From Plectrocnemia conspersa (lineage: Eukaryota; Arthropoda; Insecta; Trichoptera; Polycentropodidae), in NCBI GenBank assembly GCA_009617715.1, contig VTFK01000227.1:434001-498000 (forward strand): a DNA stretch of 64,000 bases. The letters run 5' to 3'. Below, one piece after another: positions 1 through 16,300 of this stretch; position 1 is the stretch's first letter; every line of letters begins with the position of its first letter. Below the pieces are notes generated by a model. That model saw only the letters and a list, made by a program, of their open reading frames with translations. It made no database searches and had not been told where the DNA came from. A program made the translations under genes and the position numbers.

Positions 1-2499
<2,499 letters not shown>

Positions 2500-2534
2500 A
2501 AAATATATCGAATGCTGTAAATTTTTCAGATTTA

Positions 2535-2540
2535 AATAAA
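2535..2540 (+). terminator. Pontin polyadenylation signal
   Basis: AATAAA lies 36 bases after the pontin stop codon, followed by AT-rich sequence. This would give a very short 3' UTR. Confidence 0.6.
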
Positions 2541-4373
2541 TTTTAAGTAATCTCAATTAAGCGTTTTTTTAAAGTATGTATTCAAATAAAAAAAAACAAA
2601 CTTATAATATAAAGTAAAAACAACACAAAAATTAACAAAAACCCAAATTGTATAAGTTATTTGTCTTATAAATTATTTATATAATACATCAATCATTCGT
2701 TACACAATTTTAAATGCTTACTTGTCTTTAATAAGTTAATAAGAATAAAAATACGATATATAATATTTTACAGCATTAGTTTTTCAGTTGATTATCTGAA
2801 AACATACATCAGTCAATATTGGAGTTATTTAATTGCTTCATCTCAAATATACAATCTTATAAAATAAATTTCCAGTGATAAATCCGAAGAGGCTGTAGTT
2901 TCTGTTAACAAGATGACTTCTATTTAATCAGAATATTCATGGTTGTGAATTCGTAGATAACTCAATGTTTTAAAATAATGAAGTTGTGGTGTTCAATAAT
3001 TAAGACAGATGCTGAAACACACACTGCACTGCCTTTATCTACTTCAATATAATATCTACATACTCTCCTTAGCCACTGCACTCCCCAACTGCTATTAATT
3101 TTTAAATTTGCTCAGTTGCACTCAAGGACCCTGAGAAAAATATATCTACCTCGTCTCTTACCCCCATAATGCATATCACCCTCCCCTTATCTGAAACAAA
3201 TTTTGCATACATTGTGGAGGAAATAAAGAGTATGTAACTCAACATTAAAAAAAAATTAAACAATAGTATTTTTGATTCAATATGCATCATTGTGTCTATT
3301 AAAGGTTGATTTTAGAATTAATAATTGCAAAGCTTTGCTTTGATTTGTTTACTCTTTCTGAAAAACTGCCTTCCGATCTATTTATGTAAATACAATAGAC
3401 CCCCCAATAACACGGTAAATTAGGGATGTGTTATTTGGATGCCCGTTACTTTATGTGTTAGCGAACCAAAGGGAAGATATCTCACCACATGATTCGTTCT
3501 TACGTATTGTAAAAAATGTATGAGTATTTTCTAGTTTCCCAACTATACGTCCCCAGTTTACCGTGTTATTGGGGGTCTACTGTATATAACAAGAATGGCT
3601 CTCTCAAATGATATTTATGAGTGCTTAATTATTACTGGTGAAAAGTTGTCTTTATAAATACACTGAAAAATAAGGTCATGATGCCTTGCAAAATAAACAC
3701 TCATAGTTACAACTAACTGTGTAAAAGCTTTGCTTTTAAGCAGATTCAGCATTTCTAATATGTGGAGGTTTGGGTTAAATAACTTCAGGTGATAAAGTGC
3801 ATTTATCAAGAAAAAGTAAAAAACAGTAACAGTAATGAAATTTTACATTATTAAAGAAACTACAAAGTACGGAAAAAGTCATTGTTACTGATTAAGTTTC
3901 CTCATGACAGAAAGCAGCGCAGAAAACTAATTAAAGAAATCTAAATCGCTTATTACCTTAAATATGATTCGGTGTTTTTTTAATCTTATGTAAAATAAAA
4001 ACATATTTTGAGTTATTAACGTATTCACTTGAACTACACTGTCTGATTTTCTAAATAAATTAACATTAATCGTATTAAAATGGCAAAAGTAAATTTACAT
4101 TTCAGAATACTTTAACATTAAAATAAAAATATACATATGTCGTATTAAACTAGAATTCAATCATACAATATCTAAGTTAAACGTTAAAAAAAGGAAGACT
4201 GTTGGATCATTCCCAAATAAACATTACAAAATGCATCTTCTTAACTCAAAGACATAAATACTTACGAATAACATTACAATTAAGACTATAAAGTGTATTA
4301 TCAATCACATAATAGCAAATATTATCTTCAACAATGATCGTAATAAACTTTTAATATCACATATGTTTTTACT
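2541..4373. other. Convergent intergenic region, pontin / lipase
   Basis: AT-rich DNA between the two 3' ends. Apart from the pogo-like MITE at 3393-3582 and the downstream sequence of both genes, I see no coding signal; the short ORFs here look random. Confidence 0.7.
3393..3582. mobile_element. Pogo/Tigger-like MITE, 190 bp
   Basis: The terminal inverted repeats are about 23 bp: left CAATAGACCCCCCAATAACA, right (reverse complement) CAGTAGACCCCCAATAACAC, both continuing into CGGTAAA. Each end is flanked by TA (3391-3392 and 3583-3584), as expected of a Tc1/mariner/pogo target duplication. There is no ORF inside, so it is non-autonomous. Confidence 0.85.
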
Positions 4374-7300
4374 CTACACGTACGTAGGCATTGCTGGATA
4401 TGACACGGGTATGAATCTGCGTTTTGGCTTTGGAGTTGTTGTCGCCGACGGTGGCTGATACGTAGGCAGATCGACGTACATCGCACGATCCATACTTTTG
4501 GCGTTATTCTGGAACGACGTGTCAATCTTTAAGTGGATCTTCGATTCTTCAGCTTTTATCGACTGTTGATACAGCGATTCAAACTGCAAGATTTCAGGAT
4601 ATGAATGCGATTGAATCTTTCTGTCGTCTCTTGCGTTACTCGGATACACGATGATTAGTTTTTCTGAAGAATTATGTATTGATTGTAACGTAACTGGCGC
4701 TAGCGTAGTCGTAGTCATATCTGGAGCTTTGACTATCTTGATCGGATTTGAATAATCAGATTCGGTGACGCGCAACGTTGTCACTTCTTGTGGAGAAGGA
4801 GATACAGCTTCTTTTTCGTTATTGATCGTATTGTTTATTTGAGCTTCAGTCTCGTTCGGTGGATGTATGTTTTTGACTAATGCTATTTTTTCTTGTTGTG
4901 TCTGTTTAGGTATATTCATATCTACTAACTCATCTTTGAGAGGAACATATTTTTGTTCATCGATACTTTTTGGTTTCACTGTCGGTTCAGGATCTTGTCC
5001 AAATAATAAAAATCTGGGTGTATACGCAGATACTAATGGTAATATAGTATTTCTTGCGTATCGTTCAGCTTTTTCTAAGAACGATACTAATCTACTAGGC
5101 AAGAATTGAACAGTCAAACTGCTGATGGAATTATTTCCCTGTTCTTCGATCGTATCCTTTTGTTCTTATTCTGCCATTGAAACAAACTGAACGTTTCACT
5201 TTTTTGAGTCGTCGTTTGTAAGTCTGACTCTTCGTATGGTTTCGTCGAAGGTTTTATACTATTAATTCGATCCCATATTGTAGAAGCTTTTTCTTCTGGA
5301 ACTAATAGATTATAAGATGGAACCCATTTCGTATCGTTCGGTACTCTGATGCTACGCTCTATGGGTGATTCTTCAAATGTCTTTGGTGTCCGATTTGTCT
5401 TATCTTCAATTGGCTTATCATTAATGGCTCTCATTCTTATGTTACCAAGAATAGGCTCAGAAATTTCACCTTTCAGCTTATGTATATCATGCGATCGAGC
5501 ATTTTTAGTAGAAGGAGCTTTCAAGATTGGTTCGACAATCTCTGAAAACACTTCACTTCTATTCTTGTTGGATTTACTATCAAAAAATGAAAACGAATGT
5601 GATTGAGTGTTTATGCTGCCGAAAGCTCGGCCGCTCTCGCGTTCATTTGCTGAGTTATCCAAAGAATTGGCCAACAGAGGCTGCCACGGCAAGTTTAATA
5701 TATCTGTAGCGTCCAAAATTGAAAACAATGGATCAGATGTTCTATTTTCTGTATTGATTCTAAAATGCTTACCCATGGGTATCACATTCGGTTTAACTTT
5801 TTCGTCTTTTTTCAACTTGGACTCGGGTTTTATACGCATTGTTTTATGAAGTAACACCTTTTCGTTCGGTTTGATAATATCCTCTCGCTTGATTGATGAA
5901 CTAGTCATACTATCGGTGTTACGCTTAGAATTGTGAATCACTTCATCTCCGATTTGAACCACCTGAGTTGGAATGAATGGCCTCTTTAAGAAAGGTATTT
6001 CGTTCACTTTATTATCAGTTTCGATCTTCTCCAATGTCTTATTAGAATCAAATTTCTAAAATAAGCAAACATATTATGAATTAATATACAAATAAATGGA
6101 CATCTAGAATCAATATATAAAATAATTTAATTACCTCTAATAAAACGTTACAATCGCCTGGATACAATGGCAAAGTTACTGGCGTGCCAGAGTTAAGAAT
6201 AAGTCCTTTCTTACACATTGAGGATCTATAAATAATAATTAACTGCTTATTTATCTATACATATAAATATAATATTCAGTATGCATTATTGGCTTATCAA
6301 AAAAATTCGTCCTTCTTATTTTGGTGGTCAGGTCTAGACAGACATGCAATTTTAGACTATATTAAGCATGTATGATTTTGGAATGACTTATCGCACTTGT
6401 TTGCCTTTTGTAGGGACCAATATAATTGGCAATCCTGGAGCTACGCAGGCATTACCAAAGAGAAGATGTATATATGAATATACATCTCCGCATTTGTGTT
6501 TTGAACGTGATAAGCAGATAATGTGCATTATTCTCTTATGAAGGATTTTGCCAGTGAAGCTAAAACTTCTATGTTAATATTCGTAGGTGAATGTTGAGAG
6601 CTAAAAACGTACTGATAGACCACCAATTAACAGAAATAGTGATACAATCGAAAAAGTGCGAAGTTTATTGAATAAGATTTAGTGAGATTATGAATAAAGT
6701 TGGATTTTTATTTGTTTGTTTTATCAATTTAGCTTTGTCTCTTTCAGATACTCAAGATTTGACTTAATGACGGTGCTCTCAGAAACTGAGATGCTTATTT
6801 TTTATGTAATCCAAGATCGTTTACTTTTTGAACGGCAGATACTTACGTCTTCCCAAAACTATCAGTCAACACGATTTTATCTATTGTCCATTGATTTAAA
6901 CCCGAACTAATCCAACCGGAATAAGCTTGGTATTGCAGTTGAACTTTAATAGGAACTCCAAGAGCCGGATGCGGTACCAACATTCTACTTATTGTACTTC
7001 CTAAGACTAATTCAGCATCGTCTTTTCTGTAATACATACAAAAACATTAACTATGCTATTAATAATTTTAAAGTCAAATTGATAGTACCTCGTCATTGGG
7101 AATGTCTCGTTTAACCCAGAATCTCCCACGAGTGCCAATAAAATTCGACCGTAACTCTTCATTGATTTATTGCTCCTCGAACTTTCTACTTTGACATGGT
7201 ATTGATGAGCTATATAAAGTTTATTAGTTAATGCGTATATTACATTGAATACTGTATTGTATGTTTTATAAATTACCACAGAAAGGTTCTTCATCGCGTG

Positions 7301-10300
7301 TCAGTAGATAGAGCTGTCCACGTCCTGTAGAACGGTCAGCATAATAGCCCATATTACCACATCTACGTTCATCGTTGCATCCAAAGCATTTTCCCTGTAA
7401 CATGTAAACATATGTTTAGTATGGGGAATTTGACTAAGTAATATTTGAAGAAGTAGTATTTGAAATTTTGCTTAATCAATATATTTTACTTATTTAAAAT
7501 CAACAGAATGTACAACAATATCAGAGCTGTGGATTTATCATTTTAAGAGAAATCTTAGATGGAGTTTGTGTCATCAAAAATCAGCCAACATCACCATTCT
7601 TATATTTTAGTAAGTATCATATTTTCTTTTAGTGAGTTGGTAGTGGTTCAAAAGTCTGAGACAATAGTTTTAAAATTTTAATTAAATATTTTTATGGTTT
7701 TATATCGGCTGTATTTACGTGGTATAGAAATTTATAGAGAAATAAAACCGAAGTTGGAATCAGAATTTCTGTCGAAGTAAAGTCGGAGTCCACAGCTCTT
7801 ATGTCTATTTATTGTAAATTTTCCGCTGCAACTTGACAGGCGTTAGCGTTACAACAGTGTAAACACAATCAACAACTACTAAGAGAATAGTGAGACTTCA
7901 GACTGAAATGAAAGTCTGTAAATCAGTTATATACATTTTATAAATTACAATATTATAAAATGCCTTCTAAATGTTTACTAAGCTAAGCACAGAGTTTCAA
8001 TATGACTAATATGATATCACAATAGATTACTTACAGCTAAGAAATCATCGTAAGAGCTGCAGGGGAACGATGGGAAATGACACTTTGGTGAAACGGAATC
8101 CGTGAAAAACTTGTAAGCTCTTCTGTGATTGCACAGCGATCGTCCTTCAACCGAGGACCAAATAATATCCGTGAAAGCTCCCACGAACAAATTTGAACAT
8201 CCAGTTTGCATCCTTCCTCCATTTGGATAGAAATCTACATGACCCATTGGTTGCCAAGAGCCTAATCCTCCCAATATTAAATTTTCTCCATTGGAATGAA
8301 TCACATCAACGAATTTTGCGTCAGTACTATCGAGCCTTACGCGAGGATCTTGAGCTTCAAACAATGGACCAGCTGGATCGAGACCTTAAATATTAAAAGT
8401 TATGATTATATGACCAATACATATAAATGTAATATAAATACCTGTTATTCTTGATATGTTTTTTAGTTCTGATCCAGCAAATCCTGCTACATGAGCACCG
8501 AGACTGAATCCGATCAGATGGACGTTTTCGAACTTTAAATTTATGTGGTTTGCTAAACCTGCAAGAATACAATATATGTTAGAATAAATTAAATCTTAAC
8601 ATGTTATAAAAACGTATACATATAATACAAGCAATAACCATAAAGACTGATGAAAGCTTTGCCATAAGACAGAAGAGATTAAATAAAGTACATTATCTGA
8701 GGTAAACATTAACCTCAAACAGGGAAATAAGTACATTTGTGAAAATGGCTATTAATTAACTTGACATTTTATATTCTTTAAGTACTCTTTATGCGTTAAT
8801 TGTAGAAACCTCATAAATATATTGTTTCATGTTTATGAGACATGTTTTTGAATGCTTAATATATTTAATAGAAAACAGACAGACTTGAACAAATCGTAAA
8901 TAAAGAAATATTATTCACAGTAGAAAGCCATGTTATTTTATTGTGTAAAGATAAATACGATATTTATTAAAATTAGGAGATCCGCTGATTCATCTATATA
9001 TAATTTTTTATTAGTATATATATATTGTATTATAATTTATCTTTTAATTGAACTAAAAATTATAAATACATCTTATTTATATAGGCTTAAAATGTAAATA
9101 TTAGTCTAACCTTCAATAAACCATCTAAGGTCTGTGTTGATAGTATTTATTTTTTGCTCTAAAAAAAGGAAATAATCACGCGAACTAAAAACGAGCTTAA
9201 TAATACATTATTAATCATCATGATATCATCAAATCATCATCTGTATTTTTTATAAGAAAAATAGAATAATAAAGCATAACTCGATCTTGCCGTAATTTTG
9301 TAAAAAATATAAATATACATACAATACATCATTATAGTTTTATAATAATATACAATATAAAAAAACTCAGACATAACATGCAAAAGGCTTGTATCTATTT
9401 ACTAACATGAAACATATATTTCTAGGGCACATAAGAATCTAAATACATATAAATCTGAACTACTGGAGCTGGGTGCGTCGTATGATCTTGTTTGATGGCT
9501 TATTTTACAAATTATGACTTATAAGTTGTAGAATTTTTTCTTAATTTTAACTAGGTAAACTATTTGTGAATTGTTTATCTAAATATATCAAGGTATTGCC
9601 ATTTAAAAATAATATAAATATATAGATATAAATATTTTGTATGGATAATTGAGGATCACCTTCGACTCTAAATACATATGTATTGCACATTTAATATCAG
9701 TATATAACTTTTAATTTATATGAACAAAGTCTATAAGTATAAATACAAGCTCTTTACAGTTATATATAGTAAAAACATATACAGAGAAGTATAGATTAGA
9801 TCTTTTGCCCCACAAAAAACATTTTTTCTTAATTTTTTACTCATACTAAAGTTCTATTCTTTAGTACGAGTATATACTTTTTCTACTTGCTTTTGCTTAT
9901 TTATAATGTTATTTCTATATGCAGAACGCAAACGAACCTCGCACTAACTAGAAACACTTGACTGATCTTTTAAAAGTAAAGTAAAAAAGTCCTGAAAATA
10001 TTTTAAAATTTACTTTTAATATCTTTCATTTATTTTTTAACATATTCAAAATGTACCTTAACGCATTTGGTAAGTCTAAGAATGTGCTTAGCACCTACTC
10101 TCTTTTTGGCACCCAACGCGCGTAGCGTTTTCAGTACCATAATCTCCGTTTTATAAAATACAGCTCTGGAAACTTTTTGACATTGTTTATAGATCGTTCA
10201 ACTCATTTAAAAACATTTATTTTTATGAACTCCATATATTCTTTATCATGAACATGACTTGTTCCTGATTTAAATTCACAACTTGGTTTTCCAAATTTTG

Positions 10301-13300
10301 TTTATTCATAATAGCTTAGCACACACGCACAGATACGTCCGACGGACACCAGGACAGATCTGTCTGAGCTTCGCCACACACGTAAACTATCTGAACTTGG
10401 ACTTATCGGACGTCAGATTTACGTGTTTTTATTTTTAACAAGCATATTATGAAGTCTAATTCCTACAGTACTATAAATCTTATTTTAGACATTTACCGAT
10501 GGCAGCAACTTTAGCGCAAATTAATAAAGGTGAGCGGTATCATTTTGAGCACGGACAGCAGACAGACAAATTTGTGTCTTTTCTCACCAAACACGATCGG
10601 ATTTGTCCGCCAGGCACCCGCGACGGACAGATCCGCGCGATTTATTTTAACTTTACAGAAGGAGCATTAAATGAACATCGCACTCATTATGAACAGTATA
10701 CAATAAAAATATTGCCCCAAAACATTTTGTTTCGGGATTTTTCTATATCATTCTTAGAGAAACCCTTTATTTATTTTTCAATATTAATGCACAGTGAGCC
10801 CTAATACGAATTTATTAATTTCAACATCGAAGTCTCGTGCCTATTATATTTTTGACACCCAACGTGCGCAAAAGTTTCCCAATCCTAATATTTTAATAAT
10901 TATTTCATAAAAAAATATTTACGGAAACATAATTTAAAAAATATCATCGATCGCTAAACACCTGTCAAAATATTTTTTCTTGATTTTTTAATGAGATACC
11001 TTTATTATTATATTGAATTTCACTTATACTCGTTAATTTTGCACGTCACGTACTTCCTAGCGATAAAATATTCTTAGGAATTTCTTATCGTGAATAAAAA
11101 TTAGCGATAAAGAAACCAACACAAATATAACTTGTCCAATTTAATATTATTGAAGATTAAAAATAGTTTTATGAGTCTTTTAGATATGATTTATTTTTCA
11201 TTATATATCTTTCGTCGCATATGACAGGCGTAATATAGGGGTAAAACACAATCAACAGATACTAAGTAGCGAGACTTAGTGAGATCTATCAGCTTAAGAC
11301 GAATAGATTACGACTATGCACAACCCAGCTCTAATTTGTTTAAATTATTAATAACGATATTCAACTGTGAGATTAGGAAAATCTAGGAAAACCTTATATG
11401 TTTAATTATGTTTATATAATAATCACTAATTCCGATCTGCTAGTCTCAATAGAAGTTGAAAAACATTAGGGTTCATATGGGAGTCTTGAATGTATTAGTC
11501 GCTGAACTTTCGTATTGCTTGATTGTATTGAGATTACTCTTTTACTTTACTGTAACATTATATAGTAAATATAGTAAATACAATATTTTTTTACCTTCCA
11601 ACAACATAGCAAGTTGTTTTCCAACGAGTCTAGTGTTTGCTGCAGCTCTTACATAATTTGGTATTACAGCCCCGTTTTCCCAGTCCACGCAGATCACGTT
11701 ACACTCTTCCTGATATTGAAAGTTAATGTTATATAGCATGATGTGTTTAATTACATCGATTTATATAAATGATAACACTAACCACGGCCATGAGAGCAGA
11801 CCTCATTTCGTATACCCACACATGGTCGCAGTTTGAACCGAAACCGTGCACTATGACTTTGGTCGGACTGGATGAATTGAAAGCTCTGTCAGCCCACTGC
11901 CACGTCGTTGACATATTGCTAAAAGGCACGTCCAACAATGGAATGTCTCCTCTGGAACATAGATCAAACATTTGCACAATGCGCTATAACTACATTGCTC
12001 TTGTGGTATTATTTAAAACCACAATGAGAGTCTGTGTACTGGAGAAAGTATTTTACAAACACACACCTGCTTTTAGTCGAGTACAATAGGAATCTTGTGT
12101 TGATCTCTTGAGGTGGGCTGGGTAACATTTCCAAGTAGCCGAAAGGACCGGAGTCCTCGAAACAACCAAGTTCTTCATAGCAAACGCTATTCGGTTGAGA
12201 TCTTTTCATCCTATGAAAAAAATGTTTAACATTAGATTAATAAATAATATTACTAAGCAAAATATCATGGTTAGAATATTAAAAAAGAATAAATAAATTA
12301 TATTTTTATATCGAATTATAAAAATATAAATTTCATGAAAAATCATATATGTGGAAAAAATTTTTTTTAAAAGTATGATAATGTTAAAAAAAGTTTAATA
12401 AATATTAATGCTAGTTGTTTATATTTATTTTTATTAAATATGTTCCTCAATCATTTAAATAATTAAATAAACTAAAATAAATAATTAATTTTTTTGTTCA
12501 GATAAAGCCATTCATGTAGGATAAATTGAAAAATAATTTTCTGCTAATAAGCTGTTTTACATTCTTAAGATGTTAAGCAGCTTATTAACGAATACAAATT
12601 ATATATGTAATAGAAAATTTCATCTATTCATAAACCATTGTTTTATTATTCTTTCTCGCATATGAATATGCGTTAACGATCTTCTTTGTTCTTTTGTAAT
12701 ATATGGTATTATGCTCTTTATCTTTATAATTAAACATTTTCACATTGTGTTTCATAATTGGATTTTTTTGTGTATTCAATAAAAATTAGAATATAAAATA
12801 TATGACAGCATAAATATGGTATTATTAATGTGAAAATTTAATAGTATACAAAGAAAATATTCTCATCGACGTGGGATTTATCGTATTATAAAAATAATAT
12901 TAATTAGGTCAAATTTAAGGTGCTTTATTCTGAATTTAGTTGTTAATCCGTTGCACGATTAGCAAGAGAGAGGTATTGTTTTTTTATTATGCTCCTAATA
13001 TTTTCGTGTATAGCGATTATATAAAAGATAGTAAATTAGAAAATGTCATGCTTTGCATATTATTATTATTTTGAAAACTGACGAGACAAATTATCATAAA
13101 AATGAGACGTCTCGTTCGGATTTTGTAATTAAGATTCATAAAGCATTGCCTGTGGTTTCCTAGCACTTTCTCCGACGCTACAAGAACGAAAGTGTTCAAT
13201 AACGATTCCTGACTAATAAATTTCGTAAGTGATCCATATGAAGACATCGACGAACGGATATATTGGAATTAATTTACTTACATTAAAAATATTATTAAAT

Positions 13301-16300
13301 CTAGAAATAAATTTTATGTAATAGTTTTTTTTGAGTAATTTAATATTTTTGGCAGGTATAAGACTGTATACACCCCTTTCTAAAGCTCACATTAAAAAAG
13401 TAAACACATTTATTTATTTATTAAATGTTTCGCAAATCAATCAAATAATCAATGGCAGTTTTACGCTTAACATAAACACGATCGTAGTATTACTCGATCT
13501 TCACCAAGGGTAGTTATTTTTACCCTTAACTATTTCAACAAATTTTTGAGAAGTCTTTAAAATTATGATTATTTATAATCGATAGAAAAGTAAAACTTTT
13601 ATTGTCGAATACTTAATTGAAGAATACACAATAATATCGAATTTTTTACTCAAACTAAATTGAGAACGATTTTCCATTATATTCTTAATAAATATTTTCA
13701 CCAGGAAACTAACGGTCAATTGCCTAGATAACCACTCAAAAATAATAGACATACCCCTAAATAAGTAATAAAAAGTTTCGAGAAATTCAACCAAAGATTA
13801 TGGATAAATATTAAATTCTTAGATTTTGAGAAGAGATGATTTTACTATAGGTTAAATAAATTTAAGTCTAGCTGTAAAACGCTATTGCAGTAATGCTTTA
13901 TAATTAAAATGATATGATTAATCTACAATTATTTTTCTTGAATATCTACAGAATTATTATAATATAAAAAACAATAATGAAAACAAAACCAGTTTTAATG
14001 TCACCAAATAAAATCTGATAATTTCGTTTCAACAAAACCTCTAAAAGGCGGCTTTAAAGAGTAAAAAATACTGAAAAAAAACCGGTAACTTGCCTTAAAG
14101 ATATTCTAAATAAGATTTATGAGGAAAGCACCTTACAGAATATGAGGTCCTTTAAAACATCAGTGATTTTGATACATCAATAAATGATAATCTAGAGCCA
14201 AATAAATAAACTTATTATCAAATAAAGGAAAATTGATAAAACAAATTTTCACTGTCATATAAAAATCTTAAACATATAAAAACTTATACAAAAATTAAGC
14301 ATTAAATAATATATGTACATACATATACATATACATTTTTAATTTTTATTCAATTAATTTATCAGTATGTGATAATAATATTATATTATTTGTGTTTTTG
14401 TGACAAGTTATATATTTTTTTAATATGTTTTAGAATAATATAATTGAACCGAAATTTATTTATAAAATACATATATGATATAAATAAAGCTTTCTATTTT
14501 TTTTTTTTATTTATTAATTAATATTTTTAGGAGCGGTTTTAGTTACTTTGTAAACTACAAAAACATAATTTAATTTCACTAATACATAATATAATAAAAC
14601 TACAAAAAAGCAGAGTAAGTATATAGTCAAGTAACAATAAATTATTCATTAAAATGCAAAGTCTTTGAAATTTAACAATAAATTAACCATTTATTTATGA
14701 TGTTATATGCAATGAATTACCAGACTCAAGGAAAATTAATTGGAAACGACCCTAAACTACACCTGTGTTAAGAGAGAAACTTTTAATTATGAATGCATTT
14801 GAATTAAAAACTTTTTATTATAAATAACATGTGATTTTTTCTGTTCTAATACCTAGATATTAATTCACAATATATTCAAACATGTAAGGAAGTCATAAAA
14901 ATTAGGCATGCCTGAAGTCAAAATAACATTATTATATGAAAAAAACTCTTTTTTAAATACACTAAAGATATTGTATATATTAAAGAAAAGGATAAATTAA
15001 TGAAAATGCAAGTATTTTTTATACCACTGATTTTTTCGCCTAAAAATTTAATGCAATGATATATCTATGTATTTAAATCTTGACTTAAAAAAATTCAGAT
15101 TAACTACCTACATTTTTAAGACTTGATTTTTCTTTAAATATTTAATTTGAGTTAACAAAAATTGTTAAAGATGGATAAATTTCAATGTCAATTTAATTCA
15201 ATAGTCAAATTATATCAATTAAAATTAATTTATTTCATAAAATTGTCATGATATAATAATAATACATTTTTTATTACCTTATTATTCGAGTATAATACAA
15301 ATGTATTATTTTTCTTGTTCTAGCTTTGACTACTTATATGTTAGTATAAAAATGAATAATGGAAATATATTTGTAGCGTGTCTTTTTTAAGATTTATTAT
15401 TATACAAAGAAAAAAAAGTGGAAATTTTACCTGGCATGGTTGTGTTTCCGCTTCCATTTCTCCATTGAAGTAATAACGGCGCGAAGAATTTCCGCGTCGT
15501 GAGCTTCATCGGCGGAGTCATCCAAACTCTGAGCTGGTGGTTCCCATTCCGAGGAAACGTCTGAAAAAAAAAATTAAAAAAAATTACACTACTTAAGAGT
15601 CGATTGTTTCTCGTAAATGAATTGCAGAAAAATTCAGAATATTTTTAATAGAACATAAATATAGTTTCTAAATGTGCATTGTACTGTTAATGAATAGTGA
15701 AAGACGAAATCGTCTTTTTTTTTCGCCTTTTCTTAAAAAATTACAATACAATAGATTTTGCGAACAATGTTGAGATATTGACATTCACCAAAACGTCTAG
15801 TCATTTATATAAACATTAGAAAAGTCTGTTTGAAAGATGACTATAAATTGATACAATATACTATTGTGTAGAGTAAATTTTCCTTATTTGACACATTTTA
15901 TATATTTACACCTAATTATATAAGCTAGAATTTAAATATGTCACACAATCAATATCTTAATTATTTTAAATATACCTGACATAATCGTCGCCTTAATGAC
16001 ATACGGTAAATAATTTAACATTCAACGTTTCTTGGTGAATTCAAATTCTTAAAAACATAATAGGAATACCATTATAAGGGTTTGTTTTTACTGTACTCTA
16101 CGTAAATTGGGGTGAACCAAAATAAATGTCGTTTTTTAAATTTAATTTTAACAGTGCTACGACCATTAAAACATGGGTACGTTTTTTATTATATCTCTGT
16201 TAGTACACATCTGATTTTATAAAAAAAATGGGCCCAAAAACCAATTTATACAAAATTGAATGTTATAAGATTTTTTTTAAATCCGAAAATGCCAAAGAAA

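Noticed and set aside
4374..6034. Two separate minus-strand genes (247 and 306 codons)
   Set aside because: Both belong to the single terminal exon of the lipase. The downstream frame has no ATG at its start (it would need TTG), the frames overlap at a likely one-base error, and the composition is the same.
13017..13247. 76-codon ORF as an extra lipase exon
   Set aside because: Flanking lipase exons join in phase without it, it shows no lipase similarity, and no fitting splice sites were found.
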